A stretch of 64,000 nt of DNA, taken from NCBI GenBank assembly GCA_022843025.1, contig JALHOL010000006.1:248001-312000 (forward strand), read 5' to 3'. Shown piece by piece: positions 17,657 to 30,774 of the stretch. The notes beneath the pieces were generated by a model that saw only the letters and a list, made by a program, of their open reading frames with translations, made no database searches and was not told the DNA's origin. The number at the start of each line of letters is the position of its first letter. The first letter of the stretch is position 1. The stretch is from Paracoccaceae bacterium. Its GTDB lineage: Bacteria > Pseudomonadota > Alphaproteobacteria > Rhodobacterales > Rhodobacteraceae. The position numbers and the translations under genes are program-made.

Positions 17657-20374
17657 GTGAACGACACGCCCGAAACCCCTGAAAACACCGAAGATTCCGC
17701 GCCAAAGTCCACCTGGACAGGCCAGCAGCGGTCGATCACCGAAGAGATGAAGACCGCCTATCTCGATTACGCCATGAGCGTGATCGTCTCCCGCGCGATC
17801 CCCGATCTGCGCGACGGATTGAAACCGGTTCACCGCCGCATCCTGTTCGCGATGCAGGAATCCGGCAACACTCATGACAAATCCTATCGCAAATCCGCCC
17901 GCCCGGTCGGCGACACGATGGGGAAATACCACCCCCATGGCGATAGCGCGATTTACGATGCCCTCGTCCGCATGGCGCAACCCTTTTCCATGTCGCTCAA
18001 GCTCTTGGATGGACAGGGAAATTTTGGGTCCATGGACGGCGACGCCGCCGCCGCCATGCGCTACACCGAAGTGCGGATGGACAAGCCCGCCGCCTTCCTT
18101 CTGGCCGATATCGACAAGGATACCGTCGATTTTCAGGACAACTACGATGGCAAGGACCGTGAACCCACCGTCCTTCCCGCCCGTTTCCCGAACATGCTGG
18201 TCAATGGCGCAGGCGGCATCGCCGTCGGCATGGCCACCAACATCCCGCCCCACAACCTGGGCGAGGTGATCGATGGCACGCTGGCCCTGATCGACAATCC
18301 CGACCTGTCGACCGAGGCGTTGATGGACATCATCCCCGCCCCCGATTTCCCCACGGGCGCGGTGATCCTCGGCCGGTCCGGCGCGCGCAAGGCATATCTG
18401 GAAGGGCGCGGCAGCGTCATCATCCGGGCCAAGACGCGGGTTGAAGAAATCCGCAAGGACCGTTTCGCCATCATCATCGACGAGGTTCCCTATCAGGTGA
18501 ACAAGGCGCGGATGATTGAAATCATTGCCGAAATGGTCCGCGACAAGAAAATCGAAGGCATCTCCAACGTCGCCGATGAATCCGACCGGATCGGTGTGCG
18601 CGTGGTCATCGAACTCAAACGCGACGCAACGCCCGATGTGGTGCTGAACCAGCTTTACCGTTTCACGCCGATGCAAACCTCGTTCGGTTGCAACATGCTG
18701 GCGCTGAACGGTGGTCGCCCCGAACAACTCACCCTGCGCGATTTCCTCACGCATTTCATCACCTTCCGCGAAGAGGTCGTCGCCCGCCGCACGGCGTTCG
18801 AACTGCGCAAGGCCCGCGAACGCAGCCATATCCTCTGCGGTCTGGCCGTCGCTGTCTCGAACGTCGATGAGGTGGTCCGCACCATCCGCGCCAGCGCCGA
18901 CGCCGCCGAGGCGCGCGAAAAGCTGATGACGCGCCGCTGGCCCGCCCATGACATTGCCGATTACATCCGCCTGATCGACGATCCTTCGCATACAATCAAC
19001 GAAGACGGCACCTATAACCTGTCCGAGGCGCAGGCCCGCGCCATCCTTGATCTGCGCCTGCAACGCCTCACCGCGCTCGGCGTCAAGGAAGTCACGGACG
19101 AGTTGGAAGAACTGGCCGCCAAGATCAAGGATTACCTTGATATCCTGTCCTCTCGTGACCGGATCATGGGCATCATTTCCGATGAACTGCGCGAAGTGAA
19201 GGCCCTCTTCGCCGTGCCCCGCCGGACCGAAATTCAGGACTGGTCCGGCGATATGGAGGATGAAGACCTCATCGAGCGCGAGGATATGGTCGTCACCATC
19301 ACCTCGGGCGGCTATATCAAGCGCACGCCGCTGGTGGAATTCCGGTCCCAGAACCGGGGCGGAAAAGGCCTTTCGTCGATGCAGACGAAAGAAGATGACG
19401 TCGTCACCACCCTGTTTGTCGCCAACACCCACACGCCGCTTTTGTTCTTCACCACCGACGGCATGGTCTACAAGATGAAGACATGGCGCCTGCCGCTGGC
19501 GGGCCGCACCGCCAAGGGCAAGGCCATCGTCAACATCCTGCCCATCGCCACGGGCGTCTCCATCGCGGCCCTGATGCCTGTCGATGTGCCTGAAGAAGAA
19601 TGGGAAAACCTCCAGATCGTCTTCGCAACCTCCGATGGCGATGTCCGCCAGAACGACCTGTCCGATTTCACCAATGTGAAGCGCAACGGCAAAATCGCCA
19701 TGAATCTGCCCGAAGGCGTGTTCCTCGTGAACGCCGCTATCGCGGATGAGAACGACGATGTCATGCTGGTCACCGCAGGCGGCCGCGCCATCCGCTTCCC
19801 CACCACCGATATCCGCGTTTTCAAATCGCGCGGCTCCACCGGCGTGCGCGGCATCCGTCTGGCCGAGGGCGATACCGTCGTCTCCATGGCCATCATCCGC
19901 CATTTCGACGCCACGCCCGAGGAACGCGAAGCCTATCTGAAACAGCGCCGCCTTATGGCCGGCGCGGTGGAAGATGAAGCCGAAGCCGATGACGACGAAG
20001 AAACCGTCGCCGCAGGACAGTTGTCCCCCGAACGCTATGCCGAAATGTCCGCTGCCGAAGACCTGATCCTGACGATCACCTCCGGCGGTTCGGGCAAGCT
20101 CTCCTCCTCGCACGGTTATCCCATCCGGGGCCGGGGCGGCATGGGCGTCAAGGCGATGGATGGCGCGATGCGCGGCGGCAAGCTGGTGGCCTCCTTCCCG
20201 GTCGAGATGTCCGATCAGATCATGCTCGCCACCTCCACCGGTCAGTCAATCCGCGTGCCCGTCGATCAGATCAGCTTCCGCTCCCGCTCCGCCGGGGGGG
20301 TGAAGGTGTTCAACGTTGGCGCGGATGAAGAGGTGGTCTCCGTCGCCCGTGTCGCAGAACAGGGGGATGAGTGA
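17657..20374 (+). CDS. gyrA: DNA gyrase subunit A
   Basis: The breakage-reunion subunit of type II topoisomerase; with GyrB it introduces negative supercoils. The length is 905 aa from GTG 17657. The catalytic Tyr is Y136 ([14 protein letters not shown]). In the quinolone region [14 protein letters not shown], the positions equal to E. coli Ser83 and Asp87 are Ser97 and Asp101, the sensitive residues. The C-terminal beta-pinwheel holds a GyrA box in the form QNRGGKG and repeated [13 protein letters not shown]-like blades. An acidic loop ([14 protein letters not shown]) precedes the last blades. The stop overlaps the next small gene. Confidence 0.97.
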   Translation: MNDTPETPENTEDSAPKSTWTGQQRSITEEMKTAYLDYAMSVIVSRAIPDLRDGLKPVHRRILFAMQESGNTHDKSYRKSARPVGDTMGKYHPHGDSAIYDALVRMAQPFSMSLKLLDGQGNFGSMDGDAAAAMRYTEVRMDKPAAFLLADIDKDTVDFQDNYDGKDREPTVLPARFPNMLVNGAGGIAVGMATNIPPHNLGEVIDGTLALIDNPDLSTEALMDIIPAPDFPTGAVILGRSGARKAYLEGRGSVIIRAKTRVEEIRKDRFAIIIDEVPYQVNKARMIEIIAEMVRDKKIEGISNVADESDRIGVRVVIELKRDATPDVVLNQLYRFTPMQTSFGCNMLALNGGRPEQLTLRDFLTHFITFREEVVARRTAFELRKARERSHILCGLAVAVSNVDEVVRTIRASADAAEAREKLMTRRWPAHDIADYIRLIDDPSHTINEDGTYNLSEAQARAILDLRLQRLTALGVKEVTDELEELAAKIKDYLDILSSRDRIMGIISDELREVKALFAVPRRTEIQDWSGDMEDEDLIEREDMVVTITSGGYIKRTPLVEFRSQNRGGKGLSSMQTKEDDVVTTLFVANTHTPLLFFTTDGMVYKMKTWRLPLAGRTAKGKAIVNILPIATGVSIAALMPVDVPEEEWENLQIVFATSDGDVRQNDLSDFTNVKRNGKIAMNLPEGVFLVNAAIADENDDVMLVTAGGRAIRFPTTDIRVFKSRGSTGVRGIRLAEGDTVVSMAIIRHFDATPEEREAYLKQRRLMAGAVEDEAEADDDEETVAAGQLSPERYAEMSAAEDLILTITSGGSGKLSSSHGYPIRGRGGMGVKAMDGAMRGGKLVASFPVEMSDQIMLATSTGQSIRVPVDQISFRSRSAGGVKVFNVGADEEVVSVARVAEQGDE

Positions 20375-20595
20375 TGCCGAACACGATGTATTTTCTTTTG
20401 GCCTTCGTGGGGTTCCTAGCGATTCAGATTGTGTTAACCCGCAACCAAACGAAACGGTATCAGGCCTACATGACCCGCCAAAGCGCGAGCACCGAACAGC
20501 TGATAAAGGAAACACAGCTTTCGAATGCGCAGATCGCACGGCAAATTCAGGCCCTCGAACGCATCGCCGCTGCCCTTGAAAACCGAACCGCTTGA
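20374..20595 (+). CDS. Small single-pass membrane protein, hypothetical
   Basis: A 73 aa protein with one N-terminal membrane segment (MYFLLAFVGFLAIQIVL) and a charged helical tail (TRNQTKRYQAYMTRQ... NAQIARQIQALERIAAALE) that could form a coiled coil. The start ATG 20374 overlaps the gyrA stop (TGATG), so translation is coupled to gyrA. I do not recognise the family. The co-transcription is visible; a link to gyrase is not. Confidence 0.7.
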   Translation: MPNTMYFLLAFVGFLAIQIVLTRNQTKRYQAYMTRQSASTEQLIKETQLSNAQIARQIQALERIAAALENRTA

Positions 20596-20875
20596 ACTGC
20601 GTCTGGCCGCCCTCGCGAGGGAGGGCACCACAACGACCTACGGCGCGCTCGCCCGCGATCTGGGCTGGCGCGTCGCAGAACTCACCGATGCTCTGGAACG
20701 GCTCATGGAGGCGGATGCCGCCAACGACGCACCCCAGCGGGCGGCCCTGCTGGAAGCCCGTCTCGGCAACGGCATGCCCGCCCCCGGCTTTTTCCTGAAG
20801 CTTGCCGAACTCGGCCTCACCCCCGAAGACCCCGCCGCCTTTGTCGCTGAAACCCGCGCCCGCCTCCACCGCTGA
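20576..20875 (+). CDS. Hypothetical protein with HTH-like N-terminus
   Basis: A protein of about 99 aa. It includes a helix-turn-helix-like stretch TTTTYGALARDLGWRVAELTDALERLM and a C-terminal FFLKLAELGLTPEDPAAFVAETRARL. The start is uncertain: TTG 20576, used here, overlaps the end of the upstream small gene by 20 bp; ATG 20525 would overlap by 71 bp and has no ribosome site. I see no strong ribosome site, so expression probably depends on coupling to the upstream gene. I do not recognise the family. Confidence 0.58.
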   Translation: MKTEPLELRLAALAREGTTTTYGALARDLGWRVAELTDALERLMEADAANDAPQRAALLEARLGNGMPAPGFFLKLAELGLTPEDPAAFVAETRARLHR

Positions 20876-21016
20876 TCCGTGCATCAGCGCACAATGCACT
20901 TGCGTTTCGTCGCCTATGGCGCGCCACAGAGATAGGCTATGCCTGCGCCAATCGGTCGCCCCTGCGGATGGGTCGCGTACCGGGATACTCGGCACATAGG
21001 GACAGGAACCCAAACG

Positions 21017-21394
21017 ATGCAAGCACTTAACTCTTTCGGCCCGCTGGTGGGCCGCGTTCTGATCGGTCTTCTCTTCCTGCTCGCAGGTCTGGGCAAACTG
21101 GGCGATGTCGCGGGCTTCTCCGGCTATCTCGCTTCGGGTGGCCTGCCGGCCTTTCTCGCCTGGCCTGCGGTGATCTTTGAACTGGCCGTCGGCGTGCTGC
21201 TGATCATCGGCTACCAGACCCGCATCACCGCGCTGGCCACGGCGGCCTTCTGCGTCGTCGCGGGCCTCCTCTACCACTTCGCCCCCGCAGACCAGATGCA
21301 GATGGCCATGTTCCTCAAGAACCTCGCCATCGCTGGCGGCCTGCTGATGTTCGTCATCCACGGCCCCGGCCGCTACGCCGTCGACAAGGCATAA
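21017..21394 (+). CDS. DoxX family membrane protein
   Basis: A 125 aa protein with four membrane segments (GRVLIGLLFLLAGLGKLGD, AVIFELAVGVLLIIGY, ALATAAFCVVAGLLYHF, LAIAGGLLMFVIHGP), the DoxX pattern. It starts at ATG 21017 with AGGA nine nt upstream; the frame is open further up but not family-like. Members are linked to thiosulfate-quinone oxidoreductase or oxidative-stress membrane complexes, and the function of this subgroup is not established. Confidence 0.88.
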   Translation: MQALNSFGPLVGRVLIGLLFLLAGLGKLGDVAGFSGYLASGGLPAFLAWPAVIFELAVGVLLIIGYQTRITALATAAFCVVAGLLYHFAPADQMQMAMFLKNLAIAGGLLMFVIHGPGRYAVDKA

Positions 21395-21528
21395 TGCCCT
21401 TTCACCCCCGGCCCTGTGCCGGGGGAACGACCTTCCCCTCTCCCCCTCCTCGGGGGCGAGGGCTTGGAAAAGGGGCGCCCACCGCCGACACCCTTTCCAA
21501 CCGCGCCATTTGCGCCTAAATCCACCCC

Positions 21529-22896
21529 ATGACAGACACACTCCACATCATCGGCGGTGGCATGGCCGGGGCCGAAGCCGCCTGGCAAGCCGCCCAGCAG
21601 GGCATTCGCGTGGTCATCCACGAAATGCGCCCCCATGTCGGCACATTCGCCCATCGCACCGGCAGCCTGGCCGAGATGGTCTGTTCCAATTCCTTCCGTT
21701 CCGATGATGACGAACGCAATGCCGTAGGCCTGCTCCATTGGGAAATGGGCGCGGCGGGCGGCATTATCATGGAAACCGCCCGCGCCCACCGCCTGCCCGC
21801 AGGTGGTGCCTTGGCCGTGGACCGCGATCCCTTTGCCGAGGCCGTCACCGCCCGCCTGCACGCCCATCCGCTGATCACGGTCGAGCCGGGCGAGATCACC
21901 GAACTGCCCAGCACCGGCCATTGGATCATCGCCACCGGCCCGCTCACCTCTGCCGCGTTGGCCAATAGCATCCGCGCGGCCACCGGGGCCGACAGCCTCG
22001 CCTTCTTCGATGCCATCGCCCCCATCGTCTATGCAGAATCCGTCGACATGTCGGTCGCCTGGATGCAGTCGCGTTATGACAAGGGCGAAACCGCCGAAGA
22101 ACAGACCGCCTATATGAACTGCCCGATGGACAAGGCGCAGTATGAGGCCTTCATCGACGCCCTGCTTGCCGCCGACAAAACCGAATTCCACGAAGGCGAG
22201 ACGGCAGGTTACTTTGACGGCTGCCTTCCGATCGAGGTGATGGCCGAACGCGGGCGCGAAACCCTGCGCTTTGGCCCGATGAAGCCCGTGGGGCTGACCA
22301 ATCCGCACCGCCCCGACGTGAAACCCTATGCCGTGGTGCAGCTGCGCCGCGACAACAAGCTGGGCACGCTCTACAACATCGTGGGCTTCCAGACGAAAAT
22401 GAAATACGGCGCGCAAACCGCTGTTTTCAAAATGATTCCTGGTCTGCATGAGGCGTCCTTCGCGCGGCTTGGCGGCATCCATCGCAACACCTTCATCAAC
22501 TCACCCACCCTGCTGGATGATCAGATGCGCCTGAAGTCTCGCCCCAACCTGCGCTTTGCCGGGCAGGTGACCGGGGTGGAAGGCTATGTAGAATCCGCGG
22601 CCATGGGCCTGCTCGCTGGTCGCATGGCCGCCGCCGAGCTTCAGGGCCGCCACCTGCCCCCACCGCCGCCCGATACGGCCATGGGCGCGCTGATCACCCA
22701 CATCACCGGCGGCGCGGATGCCAAGACCTTCCAGCCGATGAATGTGAATTTCGGCCTCTTCCCCCCGATTGATGCCAAGGGCGGGCGCAAAGGCCGCAAA
22801 GACCGCTACAAGGCCTATACCGACCGCGCCAAGGACAGCTTCACCCGCTGGCTCGCGGATCAGACAGCCATGGAACACCAACCCGCCGCCGAATGA
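21529..22896 (+). CDS. trmFO: Folate-dependent tRNA (uracil-54-C5)-methyltransferase TrmFO
   Basis: Makes ribothymidine at position 54 of tRNA, using methylenetetrahydrofolate and FAD. The length is 455 aa. The N-terminal FAD-binding loop is [17 protein letters not shown]; the signature [15 protein letters not shown] holds a catalytic Cys. Also present are [17 protein letters not shown] with the second active-site Cys region, [29 protein letters not shown], and a late FAD segment [22 protein letters not shown]. The stop overlaps the gluQ start, so a tRNA-modification operon is likely. Confidence 0.96.
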   Translation: MTDTLHIIGGGMAGAEAAWQAAQQGIRVVIHEMRPHVGTFAHRTGSLAEMVCSNSFRSDDDERNAVGLLHWEMGAAGGIIMETARAHRLPAGGALAVDRDPFAEAVTARLHAHPLITVEPGEITELPSTGHWIIATGPLTSAALANSIRAATGADSLAFFDAIAPIVYAESVDMSVAWMQSRYDKGETAEEQTAYMNCPMDKAQYEAFIDALLAADKTEFHEGETAGYFDGCLPIEVMAERGRETLRFGPMKPVGLTNPHRPDVKPYAVVQLRRDNKLGTLYNIVGFQTKMKYGAQTAVFKMIPGLHEASFARLGGIHRNTFINSPTLLDDQMRLKSRPNLRFAGQVTGVEGYVESAAMGLLAGRMAAAELQGRHLPPPPPDTAMGALITHITGGADAKTFQPMNVNFGLFPPIDAKGGRKGRKDRYKAYTDRAKDSFTRWLADQTAMEHQPAAE

Positions 22897-23732
22897 TGCT
22901 GCGCACCCGCTTTGCCCCTTCGCCAACCGGGCCGCTGCATCTGGGCCATGCCTATTCCGCCCTTCTGGCGCATGACATGGCCCGCGCTGCAAACGGTGCC
23001 TTCCTGCTGCGGATGGAGGATACCGATCTGGACCGCTGCCGCCCGGAATGGGAGGCGCAGATCGCAGATGATCTCATTTGGCTCGGCCTCACCTGGGATG
23101 GCCCGATCCACCGCCAGTCTGACAAGATCGCACAATACAACGCCCGCCTTGAACCGCTGGCGGAACGCGGCCTTCTCTACCCCTGCTGCTGTACCCGCGC
23201 CGACATCCGCGCCGCGCTGTCGGCCCCACAGGAAGGGGTGGCCTTCCAAGTCTATCCAGGCACTTGCCGCCACCGCAGCATGCAAAGCCGCCAACCGGGC
23301 GATGCCCTGCGCCTGAACCTTGCCGCGGCATTTGAGGCGCTTTCAGGCGAACCGCTCACCTTCACGGATACCGGCCCCGCCCATCAAGGCACCCATCAGA
23401 TCGACCGAAAAACCGCTCTCGCCCTGATCGGCGACGTGGTTTTGTCCCGCAAAGGCGAGGATATCGTCGCCTATTTCCTCGCCTCCGCCTTCGATGACGC
23501 TGACCAAGGCATCACCCATGTGATCCGGGGCGAAGATCTGTTCGATTTCACCCCGGTGCAGGTGATCCTGCAGCGCCTTCTCGGCCTGCCCACCCCCACC
23601 TACCACCACCATCGCCTGATCCGGGATGAGAGCGGCAAGCGCCTCGCCAAACGCGACGATGCCCGCGCCATCACGAAATACCGCGCCGAAGGCGCCTCCC
23701 CGCAAGACATCCGCCGTATGGTCGGCCTCTAG
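22893..23732 (+). CDS. gluQ: Glutamyl-Q tRNA(Asp) synthetase
   Basis: A 279 aa paralogue of glutamyl-tRNA synthetase that lacks the anticodon domain and attaches glutamate to queuosine in tRNA(Asp). The HIGH-type motif is in [20 protein letters not shown] Cys-rich metal site lies near 105-130 ([11 protein letters not shown] ... GTCRHR), and the KMSKS-like loop is [11 protein letters not shown]. It ends soon after, as expected for GluQ. It overlaps trmFO by four bases, so two tRNA-modifying enzymes share one transcript. Confidence 0.94.
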   Translation: MMLRTRFAPSPTGPLHLGHAYSALLAHDMARAANGAFLLRMEDTDLDRCRPEWEAQIADDLIWLGLTWDGPIHRQSDKIAQYNARLEPLAERGLLYPCCCTRADIRAALSAPQEGVAFQVYPGTCRHRSMQSRQPGDALRLNLAAAFEALSGEPLTFTDTGPAHQGTHQIDRKTALALIGDVVLSRKGEDIVAYFLASAFDDADQGITHVIRGEDLFDFTPVQVILQRLLGLPTPTYHHHRLIRDESGKRLAKRDDARAITKYRAEGASPQDIRRMVGL

Positions 23733-23745
23733 CCCCCCCCACGGC

Positions 23746-23822
23746 TCTCTTCTCTGTTGAAATATCCTCAGGGGGTGAATTGGCGCGGCACGCGCCAAGA
23801 GGGGGCGCGAGCGCCCCCTTCC
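23746..23822. repeat. AAATATCC/G-rich hairpin repeat, copy 3, as terminator
   Basis: TCTTCTCTGTTGAAATATCC (23748-23767) is identical to bases in the copy at 50626. Two perfect 8-bp hairpins follow: 23780-23787 with 23791-23798, and 23801-23808 with 23811-23818, the latter followed by TT. It fills the space between convergent gluQ and hisI. Confidence 0.7.
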
Positions 23823-23827
23823 TTCCG

Positions 23828-24187
23828 TCACTCCATTGGCTCCGTCAGCACCACCTCTGCCCCGTCCCGCACCGCCGTGTAAAAGCACGACCGCCGGTTC
23901 GTGTGGCAGGCGGGCCCCGTCTGATCCACCAGCACCAGCAGACAATCCCGGTCGCAATCCACCCGCAACTCCACCAGCCGCTGCACATGGCCCGATGTTT
24001 CGCCCTTCACCCAGAACGCCGCCCGCGACCGGCTCCAATAGGTCACCCGCCCGGTTTCCAGCGTCTGCCCCACGGCATCGGCATTCATCCAGGCCATCAT
24101 CAGCACCTCGCCCGTCGCATGATCCTGCGCAATGCAGGGGATCAGGCCATTGGCATCATACTTTAGGCTTGCGGCATCAAAGCTCAC
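23828..24187 (-). CDS. hisI: Phosphoribosyl-AMP cyclohydrolase
   Basis: The third step of histidine synthesis, opening the purine ring of PR-AMP in the cytoplasm with Zn2+ and Mg2+. The length is 119 aa, a stand-alone HisI without the HisE domain. Metal motifs are WMNADAVGQTLETGRVTYWSRSR, the Asp/Cys cluster VDCDRDCLLVLV and the C-terminal PACHTNRRSCFY. It is isolated from other his genes here and divergent from the Fe-S scaffold-like gene. Confidence 0.95.
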   Translation of the reverse strand: MSFDAASLKYDANGLIPCIAQDHATGEVLMMAWMNADAVGQTLETGRVTYWSRSRAAFWVKGETSGHVQRLVELRVDCDRDCLLVLVDQTGPACHTNRRSCFYTAVRDGAEVVLTEPME

Positions 24188-24253
24188 GGGCCTTCTCCTT
24201 GGCAGGGGCGGTGGACGGGTCTATCTAAGGGATGCAACGCCGGAGGAAAAGGC

Positions 24254-24706
24254 ATGAGCGACAGCGATCTGGTCAAGCTCTATTCGGGCCGCATCCTCGA
24301 ATTGGCGGCGGATATCCCGCATCACGGCCGCCTGCCCGCCCCCGAAGGGACCGCCCGCAAACGCTCACCGCTTTGCGGATCGACGGTGACCGTGGATCTG
24401 ACGATGGCGGGCGACCGCATCGCCAGCTACGGCCAGGACGTCAAGGCCTGTGCCTTGGGTCAGGCCTCGGCCTCGGTCACGGGCCGTGTGCTGATCGGTT
24501 GCACCCGTGAACAGGTGTCGCAGGCCCGCACAGAGCTGGAGGCGATGCTCAAACGCGGTGGCCCGGTGCCGCAAGCCCCGTTTGACGGGCTCGAGGTGCT
24601 TCTGCCCGCCCGCGACTATGCCAATCGCCATGCCTCAATCCTGCTGGCGCTGGATGCGACGCTGGACGCGATGGATCAGGCCGCCAAGGCCCGCGCGGCG
24701 GGCTGA
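24254..24706 (+). CDS. NifU/IscU-type Fe-S scaffold-like protein, degenerate cluster site
   Basis: A 150 aa protein with the NifU_N/SufU fold pattern: LYSGRILELAADIPHHGRL at the start, then LCGSTVTVDLTM and VKACALGQASASV, which carry the first two cluster-site cysteines (about 41 and 66). Two features of working scaffolds are altered. The Asp after CG is replaced by Ser. The region that should carry the third Cys reads PARDYANRHASILLALDA, with no Cys. It may bind metal differently or have an accessory role rather than building clusters. It is divergent from hisI. Confidence 0.82.
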   Translation: MSDSDLVKLYSGRILELAADIPHHGRLPAPEGTARKRSPLCGSTVTVDLTMAGDRIASYGQDVKACALGQASASVTGRVLIGCTREQVSQARTELEAMLKRGGPVPQAPFDGLEVLLPARDYANRHASILLALDATLDAMDQAAKARAAG

Positions 24707-24724
24707 CACTTTTCCCCAAGAATG

Positions 24725-24757
24725 AAAAAACCGCCGCACGTCTTGCGACGGCGGCGG
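24725..24757 (-). terminator. Intrinsic terminator for the 40-aa membrane protein gene
   Basis: Read on the minus strand, a stem of 7 bp (24731-24737 with 24751-24757) plus an inner 4-bp stem closed by a GCAA-like loop is followed by six T (24725-24730 as A on the plus strand). Confidence 0.8.
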
Positions 24758-24853
24758 CAGTGGCGTTTCGTTCCGGTGGCGAATGGCAGGGCTGTCATCC
24801 GCGTGCCGCTTGGGGACAGGCACGGCCGGGAAACGGAGCGCAGGCAGAAAACG

Positions 24854-24976
24854 TCAGGCCGTGCCGAACAGATGCAGACAGGCAAAAAGCAGGGTGAACA
24901 GCGACACGACACCAATCGTGTCTTCCACCAACGTGGCGCGCGAACGGGCCAGAATATCCTTGATTTCGGTCAGCAT
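24854..24976 (-). CDS. Small inner-membrane protein (40 aa) behind a possible SOS box
   Basis: The start is ATG 24976, with a strong GGAGG five nt upstream; longer starts on the same frame lack a ribosome site. The product has a charged N-terminal helix (MLTEIKDILARSRATLVEDT) and one membrane segment (residues about 21-38, IGVVSLFTLLFACLHLFG) ending at TA. It stands as its own unit: a GAAC-N7-GAAC (SOS-type) element about 56-70 bp upstream and an intrinsic terminator downstream. I know no named family. By size, topology and the possible LexA site it could be a damage-induced membrane peptide, comparable in concept to Caulobacter SidA; this is inference. Confidence 0.7.
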   Translation of the reverse strand: MLTEIKDILARSRATLVEDTIGVVSLFTLLFACLHLFGTA

Positions 24977-25031
24977 CGTCACCTCCATGCTTCGTTGCTC
25001 ATTTGTTCTCATATTCCGGCGGGCCTGTAAA

Positions 25032-25046
25032 GAACTTTTTAAGAAC
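25032..25046 (-). promoter_or_regulatory. Possible LexA (SOS) box, GTTC-N7-GTTC
   Basis: On the minus strand the sequence is GTTCTTAAAAAGTTC, an exact match to the alphaproteobacterial LexA site GTTC-N7-GTTC. It lies 56-70 bp upstream of the 40-aa gene, overlapping a possible -35 (GTTCTT) that stands 16 bp before TATGAG. Eight fixed bases would occur about twice by chance in a window this size, so position and context carry the weight. Confidence 0.5.
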
Positions 25047-25141
25047 ATTTGAGATCATAGAGGGAACACGCCCGCCCTCAGACGTGCTGGAAGTGTGGCA
25101 GGGCCGTAAGCCCGGCAAGTCGATTTCGGGGAAGAAGGCCC

Positions 25142-29541
<4,400 letters not shown>

Positions 29542-29549
29542 TCAGCCGT

Positions 29550-30269
29550 TCAGCTTGCCGCCGCGATGGACACGCGACGATGCGCCACTTCCGGCACCGG
29601 ATCGCGCATCACATAGCCGCGCCCCCAGACGGTTTCGATGTAGTTGTCACCCCCCGTCGCCTCGGCCAGCTTCTTGCGCAGCTTGCAGATGAAGACGTCG
29701 ATGATCTTCAGTTCCGGCTCATCCATCCCGCCATAAAGATGGTTCAGGAACATTTCCTTGGTCAGCGTCGTGCCTTTGCGCAGGGAAAGAAGTTCCAGAA
29801 TCTGATACTCCTTCCCCGTCAGATGCACGCTCTTGCCGCCCACATCGACCGATTTCGCATCCAGATTCACATTCACCTGACCGGTGCGGATGATGGATTG
29901 GGAATGCCCCTTGGACCGGCGGATGATCGCGTGAATCCGCGCGATCAATTCCTCACGATGGAAGGGTTTGGTCATGTAGTCATCCGCGCCAAAGCCAAAG
30001 CCGCGGATCTTGTTGTCCGTGTCGTCGGACCCGGACAGGATCAGGATCGGTGTCTCGATCCTTGCAAGGCGCAGCTGGCGCAGAACCTCATGCCCGCTCA
30101 TATCGGGAAGGTTCAGGTCCAGCAGGATCAGGTCATAATCGTAAAGTTTCGCCAGATCGATCCCGTCTTCGCCCAGATCGGTGCAATAGACGTTCAGATT
30201 GGCATGTGTCAGCATCAACTCGATGCTCCGCGACGTCGCGGGATCGTCTTCAACCAGAAGTACTCGCAT
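29550..30269 (-). CDS. ctrA: Cell-cycle/flagellar master response regulator CtrA
   Basis: An OmpR-type response regulator of 239 aa from ATG 30269. The receiver domain has the acidic pocket LLVEDD, the phosphorylated Asp51 ([13 protein letters not shown]), and the Lys in [13 protein letters not shown]. The DNA-binding winged helix is [25 protein letters not shown] followed by [15 protein letters not shown]. CtrA is phosphorylated through CckA-ChpT; in Rhodobacterales it controls motility, gene-transfer-agent and related genes and is usually not essential. sciP lies directly upstream on the same strand, and a CtrA-like box lies in its own promoter region. Confidence 0.97.
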   Translation of the reverse strand: MRVLLVEDDPATSRSIELMLTHANLNVYCTDLGEDGIDLAKLYDYDLILLDLNLPDMSGHEVLRQLRLARIETPILILSGSDDTDNKIRGFGFGADDYMTKPFHREELIARIHAIIRRSKGHSQSIIRTGQVNVNLDAKSVDVGGKSVHLTGKEYQILELLSLRKGTTLTKEMFLNHLYGGMDEPELKIIDVFICKLRKKLAEATGGDNYIETVWGRGYVMRDPVPEVAHRRVSIAAAS

Positions 30270-30315
30270 TTTACACTCCGTAAGGTCGCATAAGAACGAC
30301 TTTGCAGACCACTCA

Positions 30316-30330
30316 TTAAACAAATATTAC
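30316..30330 (-). promoter_or_regulatory. CtrA-like half-site pair upstream of ctrA
   Basis: TTAA (30316-30319), 7 bp, then TTAC (30327-30330), close to the CtrA site TTAA-N7-TTAA. It lies about 50-60 bp upstream of the ctrA start in an A/T-rich gap and suggests autoregulation. Confidence 0.5.
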
Positions 30331-30357
30331 TATTCCAGCATTTGAAAGAAAGACAAC

Positions 30358-30636
30358 TTAAAATTGACGATATTGCTGGATCTTCGTCACCCGAAGGGCA
30401 GCCTCGCCGTGGCTGCGGATGGCGGTTTCCCACAGACCGAACTCCTCATCCGTCAGGTCATATCGTTCCAGCGCCTCATCCCGGGCCAGCAATCCATGGG
30501 CAACCGCCTGCACCACCACCGCCTTGCGCCGCGCCACCCAGCGGCGGGTGTCGGCGGGCGGCAGATCGGCACGGGTCAGGATGGTTCCATCCGGCAGCGT
30601 CACATGGCGCGGGCCAGAAACACGCTTGATATACAT
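30358..30636 (-). CDS. sciP: SciP-like CtrA inhibitory protein (DUF1153)
   Basis: A 92 aa DNA-binding protein from ATG 30636, with a strong AAGGAGG seven nt upstream. The family core is clear: GPRHVTLPDGTILTRADLPP, then DTRRWVARRKAVVVQAVAHG and LLARDEALERYDLTDEEFGLW, the winged-HTH of DUF1153. In Caulobacter SciP binds CtrA and blocks its activation of target promoters. It lies 88 bp upstream of ctrA on the same strand, so activator and brake are encoded together. The functional transfer from Caulobacter is inference. Confidence 0.92.
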   Translation of the reverse strand: MYIKRVSGPRHVTLPDGTILTRADLPPADTRRWVARRKAVVVQAVAHGLLARDEALERYDLTDEEFGLWETAIRSHGEAALRVTKIQQYRQF

Positions 30637-30678
30637 GGCAAGCCTCCTTTGTTTAGCCCGCACTATCGCGCCAGTTCC

Positions 30679-30694
30679 TTAATCCTTGCTGAAC
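30679..30694 (-). promoter_or_regulatory. CtrA-like box upstream of sciP
   Basis: TTAA-N7-TGAAC (30679-30694) differs by one base from the consensus TTAA-N7-TTAAC. It lies 43-58 bp upstream of the sciP start in the sciP/mnmA divergent gap. It would place sciP under CtrA control, as in Caulobacter. Confidence 0.5.
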
Positions 30695-30774
30695 GCCCGC
30701 CGAGGCGCAGGCCCTTGTGGCCCTGCCCCCTTTTCCTGTAATGCAACGGCTTCCCGCCCTCGAAAGCCAGTCCG

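Noticed and set aside
17477-20113. Very long open frame antisense to gyrA.
   Set aside because: It is a mirror of the high-GC codon pattern of gyrA; the product is His/Gly/Asp-rich with no family features.
25003-25140. Open frames in the recG/40-aa gene gap on both strands.
   Set aside because: No ribosome site and no family resemblance; the possible SOS box and promoter are the better reading of this stretch.
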